Of a DNA stretch of 6,128 bases, positions 1 through 5,757 are shown piece after piece. The position numbers and the translations under genes were made by a program. The notes under the pieces are model-generated. The model worked only from the letters and a program-made list of their open reading frames with translations. It had not been told where the DNA came from and made no database searches. Positions within the stretch are counted from its first letter, which is position 1, and the number at the start of each line of letters is the position of its first letter. This stretch comes from Planctomycetota bacterium (GTDB lineage Bacteria > Planctomycetota > UBA1135 > GCA-002686595), in assembly GCA_029212955.1 (NCBI GenBank), contig JARGOW010000122.1:2588-8715 (forward strand). Reading direction: 5' to 3'.

Positions 1-25
1 CCGTCTGTGTAGGGGGGGGGTCGAA

Positions 26-42
26 CCGTTCCAGTGGAACGG
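26..42 (-). terminator. Hairpin just after the lipoprotein stop codon, possible terminator
   Basis: A perfect 7-bp stem (CCGTTCC, 26-32, with GGAACGG, 36-42) closes a 3-base loop and begins 10 bases after the stop codon of the minus-strand lipoprotein gene. Its position fits a transcription terminator or an mRNA 3'-end stabiliser. In the transcript it is followed by TTCGA and then a run of nine C (12-20 on the plus strand), not by a U tract, so it is not a standard intrinsic terminator. The stem is seen directly; the role is inferred. Confidence 0.35.
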
Positions 43-51
43 GAACCTTGC

Positions 52-2664
52 CTAGTTGTTGTTGATGCCCATCAGCAGGCCGTTGTCATCCCAGCGGTTG
101 CCGGACATATAAACGTAACCCGTAGCCTGGAGGACACCGTATCGGTAGTTGCGACCGAAGCGGTTGTTGATCATCCGGCAGTTGGTGGGGTCCCCGTAGT
201 TGGGGCGGGAGGAGCCCGCGGGCGGCAACTTGTTTTCGAAGTAGACGGTGAAGTTACCGCCGTTCATCCAGTTGTCTTCGAGCAGCACGTTGTCGATGGG
301 TCCATCGCCGGTTTGGATAATCCAGCAAGCGTTTTGCTTGTAGGGCGAACCAATGTCGATCGGGATGTCGAAGTTGTTGCCACGGAAGATGAAGTTGGAG
401 CCAGCGCGGGTTTGGTTGCAGTCCGCATGGGCGCCAGGGTTGGTACCAATGTGGTGGACCCAGCAAGCTTCCACGAGCACATCATGGGTGCACTTGAAGC
501 CGTCACCGCCACTCTCGTGAAGGTTCAAGCGTCGAGCCTCGAAGCCACCGCCGTAGATGTGGGCGCTGTTCGCATTGATCAACTCACCGTCTTCGATAAC
601 GATGCCATGCTTGCCGGCCGTGGCTCGGATGCAGTAGGGCTGGCCGCCAGCGTCGATGGTGAAGTTGCGTAGGGTCACGTTGTTGGCTTCGATGTTGACC
701 GCTCCGTAGACGCGAACATTTTCGATCACAGCGCCATCTTGGGTGATGGTCATACCGCCCACGGTTTGCAGAATGCCCGGGTTGCTGGGGCCCGTGTTGT
801 GGGGACCCGGCTTGTCGCCCGTGCCGGGCACGCCCGGATCGGTCACGGTCAGGATCACATCCCTTTGGGTGTTGCCGTAACTGCTCGTCTGATTCGTGAA
901 GGTGATGGTGGCGGTGTAGGTTCCCGTGGCCATGCCCGCGATGGTGGAGCTGGCCAGGTGAGTTTGGATGGTGGAGGCCTGGGTGGAGTTCAGGTAGCCG
1001 GAGGTCGAACCCAAGCTGAGCCAAGGGGCGGACTCGGTGGCCGTCCATTGGATGCCTTCGCCGCCCACGTTGGTCACGAGCAGGTCGTCGAGGGGGCCGG
1101 TGGGGCCCTGTCCGTGGACGGCGTGAACGCGAAGTGCGCTACCGGGGGAAACACTCAGGTGCCCCACGTTGGTGGCTCCGTTGCCGGCGGCCATGTTCCT
1201 TTGGACCTCGAGGCCGGTCAGGGCGCGGTCGTACATGGCGAGCAGGAAGAACTCACCCTGCCAAGGGCGTGCTGCACCGATTTCGTTGGCCACTGCCAGG
1301 CGGAAGCTACTGTCCCAGTTGCTTGTGTCGCCGGAGGTTTGACCCTCTTCTACCAGGGAGCCGTTCACGTAAATGTGGGTTTCCCCGGAGGCACGGCGGG
1401 TGAAGGCCAGGTGCTGCATTCCCAGGCTGGCGGAACCGGCTTGGGTTGTGATCAAGGGCATGCCGTCCAGGTCGGTGGACGTGCTGCGTAGACGCATATT
1501 GAAGGTGTCCTTGGGCTGGCCGGCCCACAGGCCTTGGGCCAGGGTGAAGTTACGCACGCTGGGGCCGTTCGAGATCCCGACCAGGCGCGCAGGACCGTCC
1601 TGGTTCAGGTTTGCCGGGCGAATCCACGCCTCCACGGTCAACTCGCCGGACTGGCGGATGCTCTGGCTGAGGCGGGTGGCGGCACCCGGGGTGGACAGCA
1701 GGGTGGGGGACGAAATGGTCAACCCGCTGGGCTGCCAAGACACGGCACTCGCATCTTGGATATTCAGGTCCATGGCCGGGGAAAGGCCCGAGCTATCGTG
1801 CACAACCGTGCCGGAGCCCTCTTCGAAGCGATACTCGGCGATCAGACCATCGACAATGCGGTTGTTGCTACCCGGAGCCAGATTCACCGTGATCGGAATG
1901 ACGATCGACATGCTCGGATCATTGGCGTTTTGCAATTCCACCTGGGAGTGGTGGGTTCCAGCGCCCAGGGCGGACATCGCACTCTCTTTGATGTAGATGC
2001 CCAGGGTGTCGGTTTCACCCGGAGAAATGTCCGTGTCGCGGGGAAGGCCCAGTCGCACCCAACCATCCTGGGGTGTGGCCGTCCACTGCAGATCTTCGCT
2101 GCCGGTGTTTTCGAGCGTGATCTCTCCATCGAGCTCGTCCGCAGCGGCATTGACGTTGGTGTGAATCACAAGGCCCTGGGAAGGCTGCGCCCGGAACATG
2201 GGGCCACCGACGGGCATCACGTTCAAGCTGAAAGCCAGGTAGGTCTCGCCGTCCCCGTCCGAGTTGTGACGGGAGCGAAGGCGCAGTTCCGACGGGTAGC
2301 TACCGGGGCTCGGGTTGGCGGCTTGGGCCTGATCGATCTCCACGGACACGGGCATCTGCTGGCCCGGGCGCAGCAAGCCTGCCGCCGGGGTCGCAGTCAG
2401 CCAGCTTTCGCTGGCGTCGAGGCGCCAGATGGCCGCCTCGTTGCTCGTGTTGTGCAGGTTGTAAGTGCGCGTGCCAGAGGGGAAGGGACCGCCTTCGGGG
2501 CCGTAGATCTCGAAAGCTCCACCGCCGTTCAGGAAGTAGACACCACCGTTGTCAGCGCCGGAAGCGACCTCACCGGAGCTGGTGGAGCACGCGGCTACCA
2601 TGAAGAGTGCGACGGGTGCGAGGATGTGCTTACAAGCCCGACGCCAATTGAAATGTTCGATCAT
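52..2664 (-). CDS. Surface lipoprotein: two beta-sandwich repeats, LamG-like domain, third repeat, right-handed beta-helix
   Basis: An 870-residue predicted lipoprotein, probably anchored in the outer membrane or exposed at the surface. The N-terminus has basic residues (RR at 8-9, K12), a hydrophobic stretch, and a lipobox VAAC ending at Cys26 with Ser at +2, which fits outer-membrane sorting. Three BACON/immunoglobulin-like repeats lie at about 44-150, 155-262 and 501-608. Each carries N-x7-W-x7-W (N72/W80/W88, N186/W194/W202, N532/W540/W548). A LamG/concanavalin A-like domain (about 270-496, beginning LIAEYRFEEGSG) sits between repeats 2 and 3. A Pro/Gly-rich linker (609-630) leads to a right-handed beta-helix (about 632-870) with an HADCNQ motif at 746-751. 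All six cysteines of the mature chain after Cys26 are in the beta-helix. The fold resembles pectate-lyase-like and epimerase-like proteins, but I cannot name a catalytic set. Glycan binding or processing is inferred from the domains and the polysaccharide neighbours. The start is supported by the signal peptide and a purine-rich AGGGAAGG, which ends one base before the ATG. Confidence 0.9.
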   Translation of the reverse strand: MIEHFNWRRACKHILAPVALFMVAACSTSSGEVASGADNGGVYFLNGGGAFEIYGPEGGPFPSGTRTYNLHNTSNEAAIWRLDASESWLTATPAAGLLRPGQQMPVSVEIDQAQAANPSPGSYPSELRLRSRHNSDGDGETYLAFSLNVMPVGGPMFRAQPSQGLVIHTNVNAAADELDGEITLENTGSEDLQWTATPQDGWVRLGLPRDTDISPGETDTLGIYIKESAMSALGAGTHHSQVELQNANDPSMSIVIPITVNLAPGSNNRIVDGLIAEYRFEEGSGTVVHDSSGLSPAMDLNIQDASAVSWQPSGLTISSPTLLSTPGAATRLSQSIRQSGELTVEAWIRPANLNQDGPARLVGISNGPSVRNFTLAQGLWAGQPKDTFNMRLRSTSTDLDGMPLITTQAGSASLGMQHLAFTRRASGETHIYVNGSLVEEGQTSGDTSNWDSSFRLAVANEIGAARPWQGEFFLLAMYDRALTGLEVQRNMAAGNGATNVGHLSVSPGSALRVHAVHGQGPTGPLDDLLVTNVGGEGIQWTATESAPWLSLGSTSGYLNSTQASTIQTHLASSTIAGMATGTYTATITFTNQTSSYGNTQRDVILTVTDPGVPGTGDKPGPHNTGPSNPGILQTVGGMTITQDGAVIENVRVYGAVNIEANNVTLRNFTIDAGGQPYCIRATAGKHGIVIEDGELINANSAHIYGGGFEARRLNLHESGGDGFKCTHDVLVEACWVHHIGTNPGAHADCNQTRAGSNFIFRGNNFDIPIDIGSPYKQNACWIIQTGDGPIDNVLLEDNWMNGGNFTVYFENKLPPAGSSRPNYGDPTNCRMINNRFGRNYRYGVLQATGYVYMSGNRWDDNGLLMGINNN

Positions 2665-2705
2665 GCCTTCCCTGATGATTGACCAAATCCGTCCGGCCGC
2701 GAGTG

Positions 2706-2724
2706 GGGATCCGAAGGGGATCCC
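2706..2724 (-). promoter_or_regulatory. Hairpin in the lipoprotein mRNA leader
   Basis: A 7-bp perfect inverted repeat, GGGATCC (2706-2712) and GGATCCC (2718-2724), with a 5-base loop, lies 42 bases upstream of the lipoprotein ATG. The two arms also form a tandem repeat of GGGGATCC (2705-2712 and 2716-2723), so it could have arisen by duplication. It could stabilise or regulate the leader. No U tract follows it in the minus direction, so a terminator is unlikely. The structure is seen; the function is a guess. Confidence 0.3.
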
Positions 2725-2866
2725 GGGTGCAGTCTCGACCGGTCACAAATGGAGCCGGGTTCACAGCCTGCGTGAAGCTTGCGGTTCGAACGGAGTTGGG
2801 AGTTTGGAGAGTTTGGTCGCGGCCTTTGAGCGGTGCGTTCTCTGAGAGCAAGAGCTGCACCTACCG

Positions 2867-2924
2867 CTATTGGTGTTCGTTTGCCGCTAGGCGGTCAATC
2901 GACAGCACATTTTTAGAAAAAAAA
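2867..2924 (-). promoter_or_regulatory. Putative promoter of the lipoprotein gene, with A/T-rich upstream element
   Basis: Read on the minus strand: T8 (2917-2924), CTAAAA (2911-2916), ATGTG (2906-2910), GATTGACCG (2892-2900) and CAATAG (2867-2872). TTGACC matches a sigma-70-type -35 at 5 of 6 positions. ACCAAT (2869-2874), 18 bases downstream, is a weak -10 matching 3 of 6. The T8/CTAAAA tract resembles an UP element. The same blocks in the same order lie upstream of the sugar transferase (4344-4389), which is the main reason to take this site seriously. If it is used, the leader is close to 200 nucleotides. The sigma factor is unknown, and the blocks could instead be an operator. Confidence 0.4.
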
Positions 2925-2930
2925 CGGCGC

Positions 2931-2978
2931 GGGTCCAAGAGTTCGACCGAGGAAGCGCGCGAGCCAGGCCGTGGACCC
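2931..2978. repeat. Inverted repeat GGGTCCA / TGGACCC with 34-base spacer
   Basis: GGGTCCA (2931-2937) and TGGACCC (2972-2978) form a 7-bp stem around a 34-base spacer. Read on the minus strand the second arm is followed by GCGCCG and then eight T (2917-2924), which could make a backup terminator behind the one at 3082-3105. The T run is six bases away from the stem and the loop is long, so a poor terminator or an unrelated repeat is equally possible. The T run may instead belong to the promoter next to it. Confidence 0.3.
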
Positions 2979-3032
2979 CCGTTTCTGAGCTCCTAGAGGG
3001 GGTGCCTCCCCATATTAAGGGCCCCGCAGTGC

Positions 3033-3054
3033 AAAATTGGGTCCCCGGCCCAAT
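3033..3054 (-). terminator. Weak second hairpin with short U run
   Basis: On the minus strand ATTGGG, a 7-base loop and CCCAAT (3036-3054 on the plus strand) are followed by TTT (3033-3035). The stem is only 6 bp with two A/T pairs and the U run is short. It lies about 28 bases beyond the strong terminator, so it could catch read-through from the sugar transferase, but alone it would be weak. Confidence 0.25.
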
Positions 3055-3081
3055 CGGGCGGAGGGATATCGCAAAGGCACG

Positions 3082-3105
3082 AAAAAAGGGCCGCGGCTGC
3101 GGCCC
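3082..3105 (-). terminator. Intrinsic terminator of the sugar transferase gene
   Basis: Read on the minus strand, a perfect all-G/C 7-bp stem (GGGCCGC with GCGGCCC) closes a 4-base loop and is followed directly by six T. It starts 28 bases after the stop codon of the sugar transferase. This is a textbook rho-independent terminator. It works only in the minus direction, because no T run follows the stem on the plus strand. It marks the end of the transcript from the sugar transferase side and isolates the lipoprotein gene downstream. Confidence 0.88.
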
Positions 3106-3133
3106 CTATCTCGGGGTGGGGGTTCCAGGGGGA

Positions 3134-4294
3134 TCAGTAGGCTCCGCGCCCGCTGAACACCGCCCCGAAGGTCTTCAGGATCAACTTCACGTCGAACCAG
3201 AAGGAGCGCTTCTGCTGGTATTCGATGTCCATTCGTACCCACTCTTCAAACTTGATCTCGCTGCGGCCGCTGACCTGCCAAATGCAAGTGATGCCACCGG
3301 TTCGGTCCAGGCGCTTGCGCTGCCATAGCGAGTAGTTCTCGACCTCGTCCAAGGTCGGGGGGCGCGGCCCAATGAGGGTCATGTCCCCACGCAACACGTT
3401 GTACAGCTGGGGGAGTTCGTCCACGCTGGTTTTGCGCAGGTAGCGTCCCACGGGGGTGATGCGCGGATCGTTGCGCATCTTGAAGATCGGTCCGCTCTTT
3501 TCGTTGTCGTCCTTGAGGGCAGCCTTGCGGGCATCCGCATCCAGGTACATGGACCGGAACTTGTAGAACTTGAAAGGGACGCCGCCGGGGCCCGCGCGCA
3601 ATTGCGTGTAGATCGCAGGTCCGGGTGTGGAGAATTTCACGGCCAGAGCGGCTCCGATCAGTACCGGTGATAGCAAGATCAGCGACGTGCCAGAGACGAT
3701 GATGTCGATAGTTCGCCGGCCCCATGAGACCGGTTGCAAGAAGGCTTCCGACAGGTCTTGGGTCGGCGGGGCAGCGACGGAGTGGGCCACCAACTCCGAA
3801 TCCTGCTCCTTGGGCTTTTCCTGGGATCCGGTTGAATCGGCGGATGTTTCTTCCCAGTTTTCCTGGTCCGGCGAAGCATCGGATTCGAGGGGATAGCTAC
3901 AGATCTCGTATTCGATTCCGTGCTCGCTACCGAGCTTGGGATCCTCGAACTGCGCCAACGCGTTGTCCGCAAACTTGCGCGCCCCCTGGGGTAGGGTTTC
4001 CGGGAGGAGGACAGCCAAGTGCTTGCCGTCCAAGCTGCCCAGCAGATCGTACAGGCGCATCATGTCGCGCAGGTGACTGGCCAAGGGCCGCAGGTCGTAC
4101 TCGTCCTGATCTTCCTTCCAAAACACGACCATGCAGAACCCACGGCCGTTGCGATCCGTGCGGGAGCGTTCCTGCTGAAACGCTTGGGCGAGTTCTTCCA
4201 CGCCCAATGCACCCGGAACCGCCGTGGTTCGGCGGAACATGGAAAGGACGGACGACCAAGCGCTGGGTCGATCCTTTTGGCTGCTGGTGGGCAT
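3134..4294 (-). CDS. Sugar-phosphate transferase (PglC/WcaJ catalytic family) with N-terminal degenerate GGDEF-like domain
   Basis: A 386-residue enzyme expected to transfer a sugar-phosphate from a nucleotide-sugar to undecaprenyl phosphate at the inner membrane, the first step of exopolysaccharide or O-antigen synthesis. The C-terminal 195 residues are a complete bacterial sugar transferase domain: a membrane-inserted helix at about 196-221 with the Ser-Pro kink typical of re-entrant helices (S209-P210), KFYKFRSM at 242-249, the catalytic Asp-Glu pair in SVDELPQL (D292, E293), GDMTLIGPRPP at 303-313, and WQVSGRS at 339-345. The four-helix N-terminal membrane region of WcaJ/WbaP is missing. 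In its place residues about 30-135 look like a shortened GGDEF domain with DGKHL (89-93) where GGDEF should be and RLYD (80-83) at the inhibitory-site position. An acidic, probably disordered linker (about 137-185) joins the two. No Shine-Dalgarno sequence precedes this ATG. Met19 is an alternative start, but the first 18 residues lie before the domain in either case. Sugar specificity cannot be read from the sequence. Confidence 0.93.
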   Translation of the reverse strand: MPTSSQKDRPSAWSSVLSMFRRTTAVPGALGVEELAQAFQQERSRTDRNGRGFCMVVFWKEDQDEYDLRPLASHLRDMMRLYDLLGSLDGKHLAVLLPETLPQGARKFADNALAQFEDPKLGSEHGIEYEICSYPLESDASPDQENWEETSADSTGSQEKPKEQDSELVAHSVAAPPTQDLSEAFLQPVSWGRRTIDIIVSGTSLILLSPVLIGAALAVKFSTPGPAIYTQLRAGPGGVPFKFYKFRSMYLDADARKAALKDDNEKSGPIFKMRNDPRITPVGRYLRKTSVDELPQLYNVLRGDMTLIGPRPPTLDEVENYSLWQRKRLDRTGGITCIWQVSGRSEIKFEEWVRMDIEYQQKRSFWFDVKLILKTFGAVFSGRGAY

Positions 4295-4343
4295 TATCGG
4301 GGGGAGGTGAGGCAGTGGGGGCTACGCCTTGTTAGGCACACGC

Positions 4344-4389
4344 CTATTGCATCGGCAAACGGTGCCCGGTCAATCCACATTCCTTTTAG
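4344..4389 (-). promoter_or_regulatory. Putative promoter or operator upstream of the sugar transferase
   Basis: Read on the minus strand: CTAAAA (4384-4389), ATGTG (4376-4380), GATTGACCG (4367-4375) and CAATAG (4344-4349). TTGACC followed by 16 bases and TGCAAT (4346-4351) makes a fair sigma-70-like -35/-10 pair (5 of 6 and 4 of 6 matches). Transcription would start near 4339, giving a leader of about 45 nucleotides. An inverted repeat TTCCT-TTT-AGGAA (4380-4392) overlaps the upstream block and could be a regulator site. The same blocks recur before the lipoprotein gene at 2867-2916 with slightly different spacing. Confidence 0.45.
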
Positions 4390-4428
4390 GAAGGCGGTAT
4401 CAATGGGCTCAAAATGAGTTTTGGTGTT

Positions 4429-4447
4429 TGGAGGAACTGAACCTCCA
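4429..4447. repeat. Inverted repeat TGGAGG / CCTCCA between GT9 and sugar transferase
   Basis: TGGAGG (4429-4434) and CCTCCA (4442-4447) form a 6-bp stem with a 7-base loop in the gap of 253 bases between the two minus-strand genes. No T run follows on either strand, so it does not look like an intrinsic terminator. A second small inverted repeat, CAAAA-TGAG-TTTTG (4410-4423), is next to it. I see no clear terminator after the GT9 gene, so read-through from GT9 into the sugar transferase is possible. Confidence 0.3.
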
Positions 4448-4547
4448 TCCGTTTGGCAGGGCGTGGGGCCGTTTTTTGAACCACCTCGCGAGAACCCATC
4501 GTAGCAAGGGAACCGTGGCTTTGGGAACGCGGATTGCGGCCTACTGC

Positions 4548-5564
4548 CTACTGGGCCAATTTCGATACAGCCCGGAGCGCGTCCTGGATTGAGACGTCCT
4601 CCATGGTGGCGCTTGGAAGGGGGGTTCCCCGCTTAGCGGGGGGCTGACGAACCACCAGGTGCGGGTGGCCAAAGGGGCCCGTCCGCAGGGGGTCTGCGGG
4701 ACCAAAAAGGGCCACCACGGGAAGGCCTAGGGCGCCGGCCAGGTGCATGGGCCCGGTGTCGCATCCGACGAAGAGCCGGGAGCGTTGGAAAACCCCGATC
4801 AATTGCATCAGGTCGGTCCGGCCCAGAAGGTCTACGAAGCGCGGCTCTCCGGCCATCCTCTGGCGCGTGGGAGCGGCGTCGGCACCGTCGCCAGGGCCTC
4901 CGGTTAGGACGATTCCCCCCCGGTGCTCTGCGAGCAGTCCTTCGATCAAGCCGGCGTAGCGCGCGGGCTCCCAGCGGTTTTGGGGTTTGGACGCGCCGAT
5001 GTGAACCACGATTGGGGAGTCTTCCCCGAGCGGTTGCAACCACTCCTCGACCTGTTGCAGCACGGCTTGGGGAATGGGCGGGAGCGGATGGCGAACCGGA
5101 CCTTGGAATCCCAGGTGCCGCGCGAATTCAGCGTATTGCTCCACCATGTGGGCCCGGGGGGGGCCGGGGGCAATGCGCTCGCCATACAGAATCCAAGAAC
5201 CTTCTTTCGACCGGGCCCGGTCGTACCCCAGGACCCGGGGAGCCCCCGCTAGACGTGAGAGCACCGCACTCTTGAGAAGCCGCTGCAAATCGATCACCAG
5301 GTCGTACCGTTCGCCACGGAGCTCCCGGCGGAGTGAAGGCAGCGCACCCAGCATTCCCTTGCGCGGCAAGCTGTGGACCCGATCCACGCAGGGATTGTCC
5401 CGCAGCAGGGGTTCGGCCAGGGGATGGGTCAACCATCCCACATGGACGGTGGGGTTCTGTCGCTTGAGTGCCGAGGCCAGGGTCAAGGCGTTTACCACGT
5501 CACCGATGGCGCCCAGGCGCACGATCAAGATTCGGCGGGGTGGTGTCACGCTCGTGTGGGCCAT
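4548..5564 (-). CDS. Glycosyltransferase family 9 (ADP-heptose:LPS heptosyltransferase-like)
   Basis: A 338-residue GT-B fold glycosyltransferase of the WaaC/WaaF/RfaF group, which transfers a sugar, in characterised members heptose from ADP-heptose, onto lipopolysaccharide core or another surface glycan on the cytoplasmic side. The N-terminal domain opens with RRILIVRLGAIGDVVNAL (10-27). Asp22 matches the catalytic Asp of WaaC. The C-terminal donor-binding domain has VVHIGASKPQNRWEP (186-200), LTGGPGD (220-226) and CDTGPMHLAGALGLP (268-282), the family hallmark. Length is normal for the family. The Cys-rich segment found near the C-terminus of many relatives is replaced by RGTPLPSATMEDV, so the acceptor may differ. 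The start leaves nine residues before the first strand, which is normal. No Shine-Dalgarno sequence is visible. It lies 253 bases upstream of the sugar transferase on the same strand and is divergent from the acyltransferase gene. The family call is firm; the exact donor and acceptor are unknown. Confidence 0.93.
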   Translation of the reverse strand: MAHTSVTPPRRILIVRLGAIGDVVNALTLASALKRQNPTVHVGWLTHPLAEPLLRDNPCVDRVHSLPRKGMLGALPSLRRELRGERYDLVIDLQRLLKSAVLSRLAGAPRVLGYDRARSKEGSWILYGERIAPGPPRAHMVEQYAEFARHLGFQGPVRHPLPPIPQAVLQQVEEWLQPLGEDSPIVVHIGASKPQNRWEPARYAGLIEGLLAEHRGGIVLTGGPGDGADAAPTRQRMAGEPRFVDLLGRTDLMQLIGVFQRSRLFVGCDTGPMHLAGALGLPVVALFGPADPLRTGPFGHPHLVVRQPPAKRGTPLPSATMEDVSIQDALRAVSKLAQ

Positions 5565-5757
5565 GGGTGGAGGGTAGTGGTCCGCAGCCAGAAAAGCGAT
5601 GGGCTGGGGAGGCTCCAGGGGGATGCACGAATCGTGGGTCCCATCGGCGGCCGGGTCCCGTGCTGGAATCCATGGGCGGCGCCGGGAACCTCACGAATAA
5701 AAACCGGGCGCAGACGCGGCCCGTCACACTATGCTGGGCCACCGAGTTCCACACACC
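5565..5757. promoter_or_regulatory. Divergent intergenic region between GT9 and acyltransferase genes
   Basis: These 193 bases must hold the start signals for both divergent genes. No convincing -35/-10 pair is seen in either direction. The only A/T-rich stretch is GAATAAAAA (5695-5703). GGGTCCC occurs twice (5636-5642 and 5655-5661). The CTAAAA/GATTGACCG/CAATAG blocks found before the other two minus-strand genes are absent here. Confidence 0.4.

Larger units (their letters stand above)
2665..3133. other. Intergenic region of 469 bases between lipoprotein and sugar transferase
   Basis: No convincing gene is seen here; the short open frames lack family features and mostly reflect GC-rich composition. 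Read on the minus strand it holds, in order, the sugar-transferase terminator (3082-3105), a weaker hairpin (3033-3054), a long inverted repeat (2931-2978), an A/T-rich tract followed by promoter-like blocks (2867-2924), and a leader of about 200 bases before the lipoprotein start. The A/T-rich stretch at 2910-2924 stands out in an otherwise GC-rich region. Confidence 0.7.

Noticed and set aside
739..1491. Plus-strand open frame of 250 codons, and a similar one at 34-672
   Set aside because: Both are antisense to the LamG, third-repeat and beta-helix coding parts of the lipoprotein. They show no start signal or domain.
1534..2682. Plus-strand open frame of 382 codons opposite the lipoprotein gene
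   Set aside because: It is antisense to a gene with a clear signal peptide and recognisable domains. Its translation is Gly/Arg/Val-rich without family motifs, as expected for the complement of a GC-rich gene.
3724..4335. Plus-strand open frame of 203 codons opposite the sugar transferase
   Set aside because: It is antisense to the GGDEF-like and linker region and is rich in Pro and Arg without recognisable motifs.
4303..4335. Perfect Shine-Dalgarno GGAGGTGA on the plus strand followed by GTG at 4315
   Set aside because: The GTG frame reaches a stop after six codons, so no gene follows. The match is the complement of the TCACCTCC noted in the sugar transferase leader.
4429..4560. Possible tRNA or small RNA because of GGAGG-loop-CCTCC followed by T6 at 4472-4477
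   Set aside because: No cloverleaf can be drawn, and no G/C-rich stem sits directly before the T run.
4627..4641. CCCCGC-TTA-GCGGGG hairpin
   Set aside because: It lies inside the GT9 coding region and has no T run on either side. It is more simply explained by codons for Pro, Lys and Arg/Gly in a GC-rich gene.
5725..5740. TATGCT as a -10 element for the acyltransferase gene
   Set aside because: No -35-like sequence is found at the right distance and there is no extended -10. The hexamer also overlaps a possible start codon.
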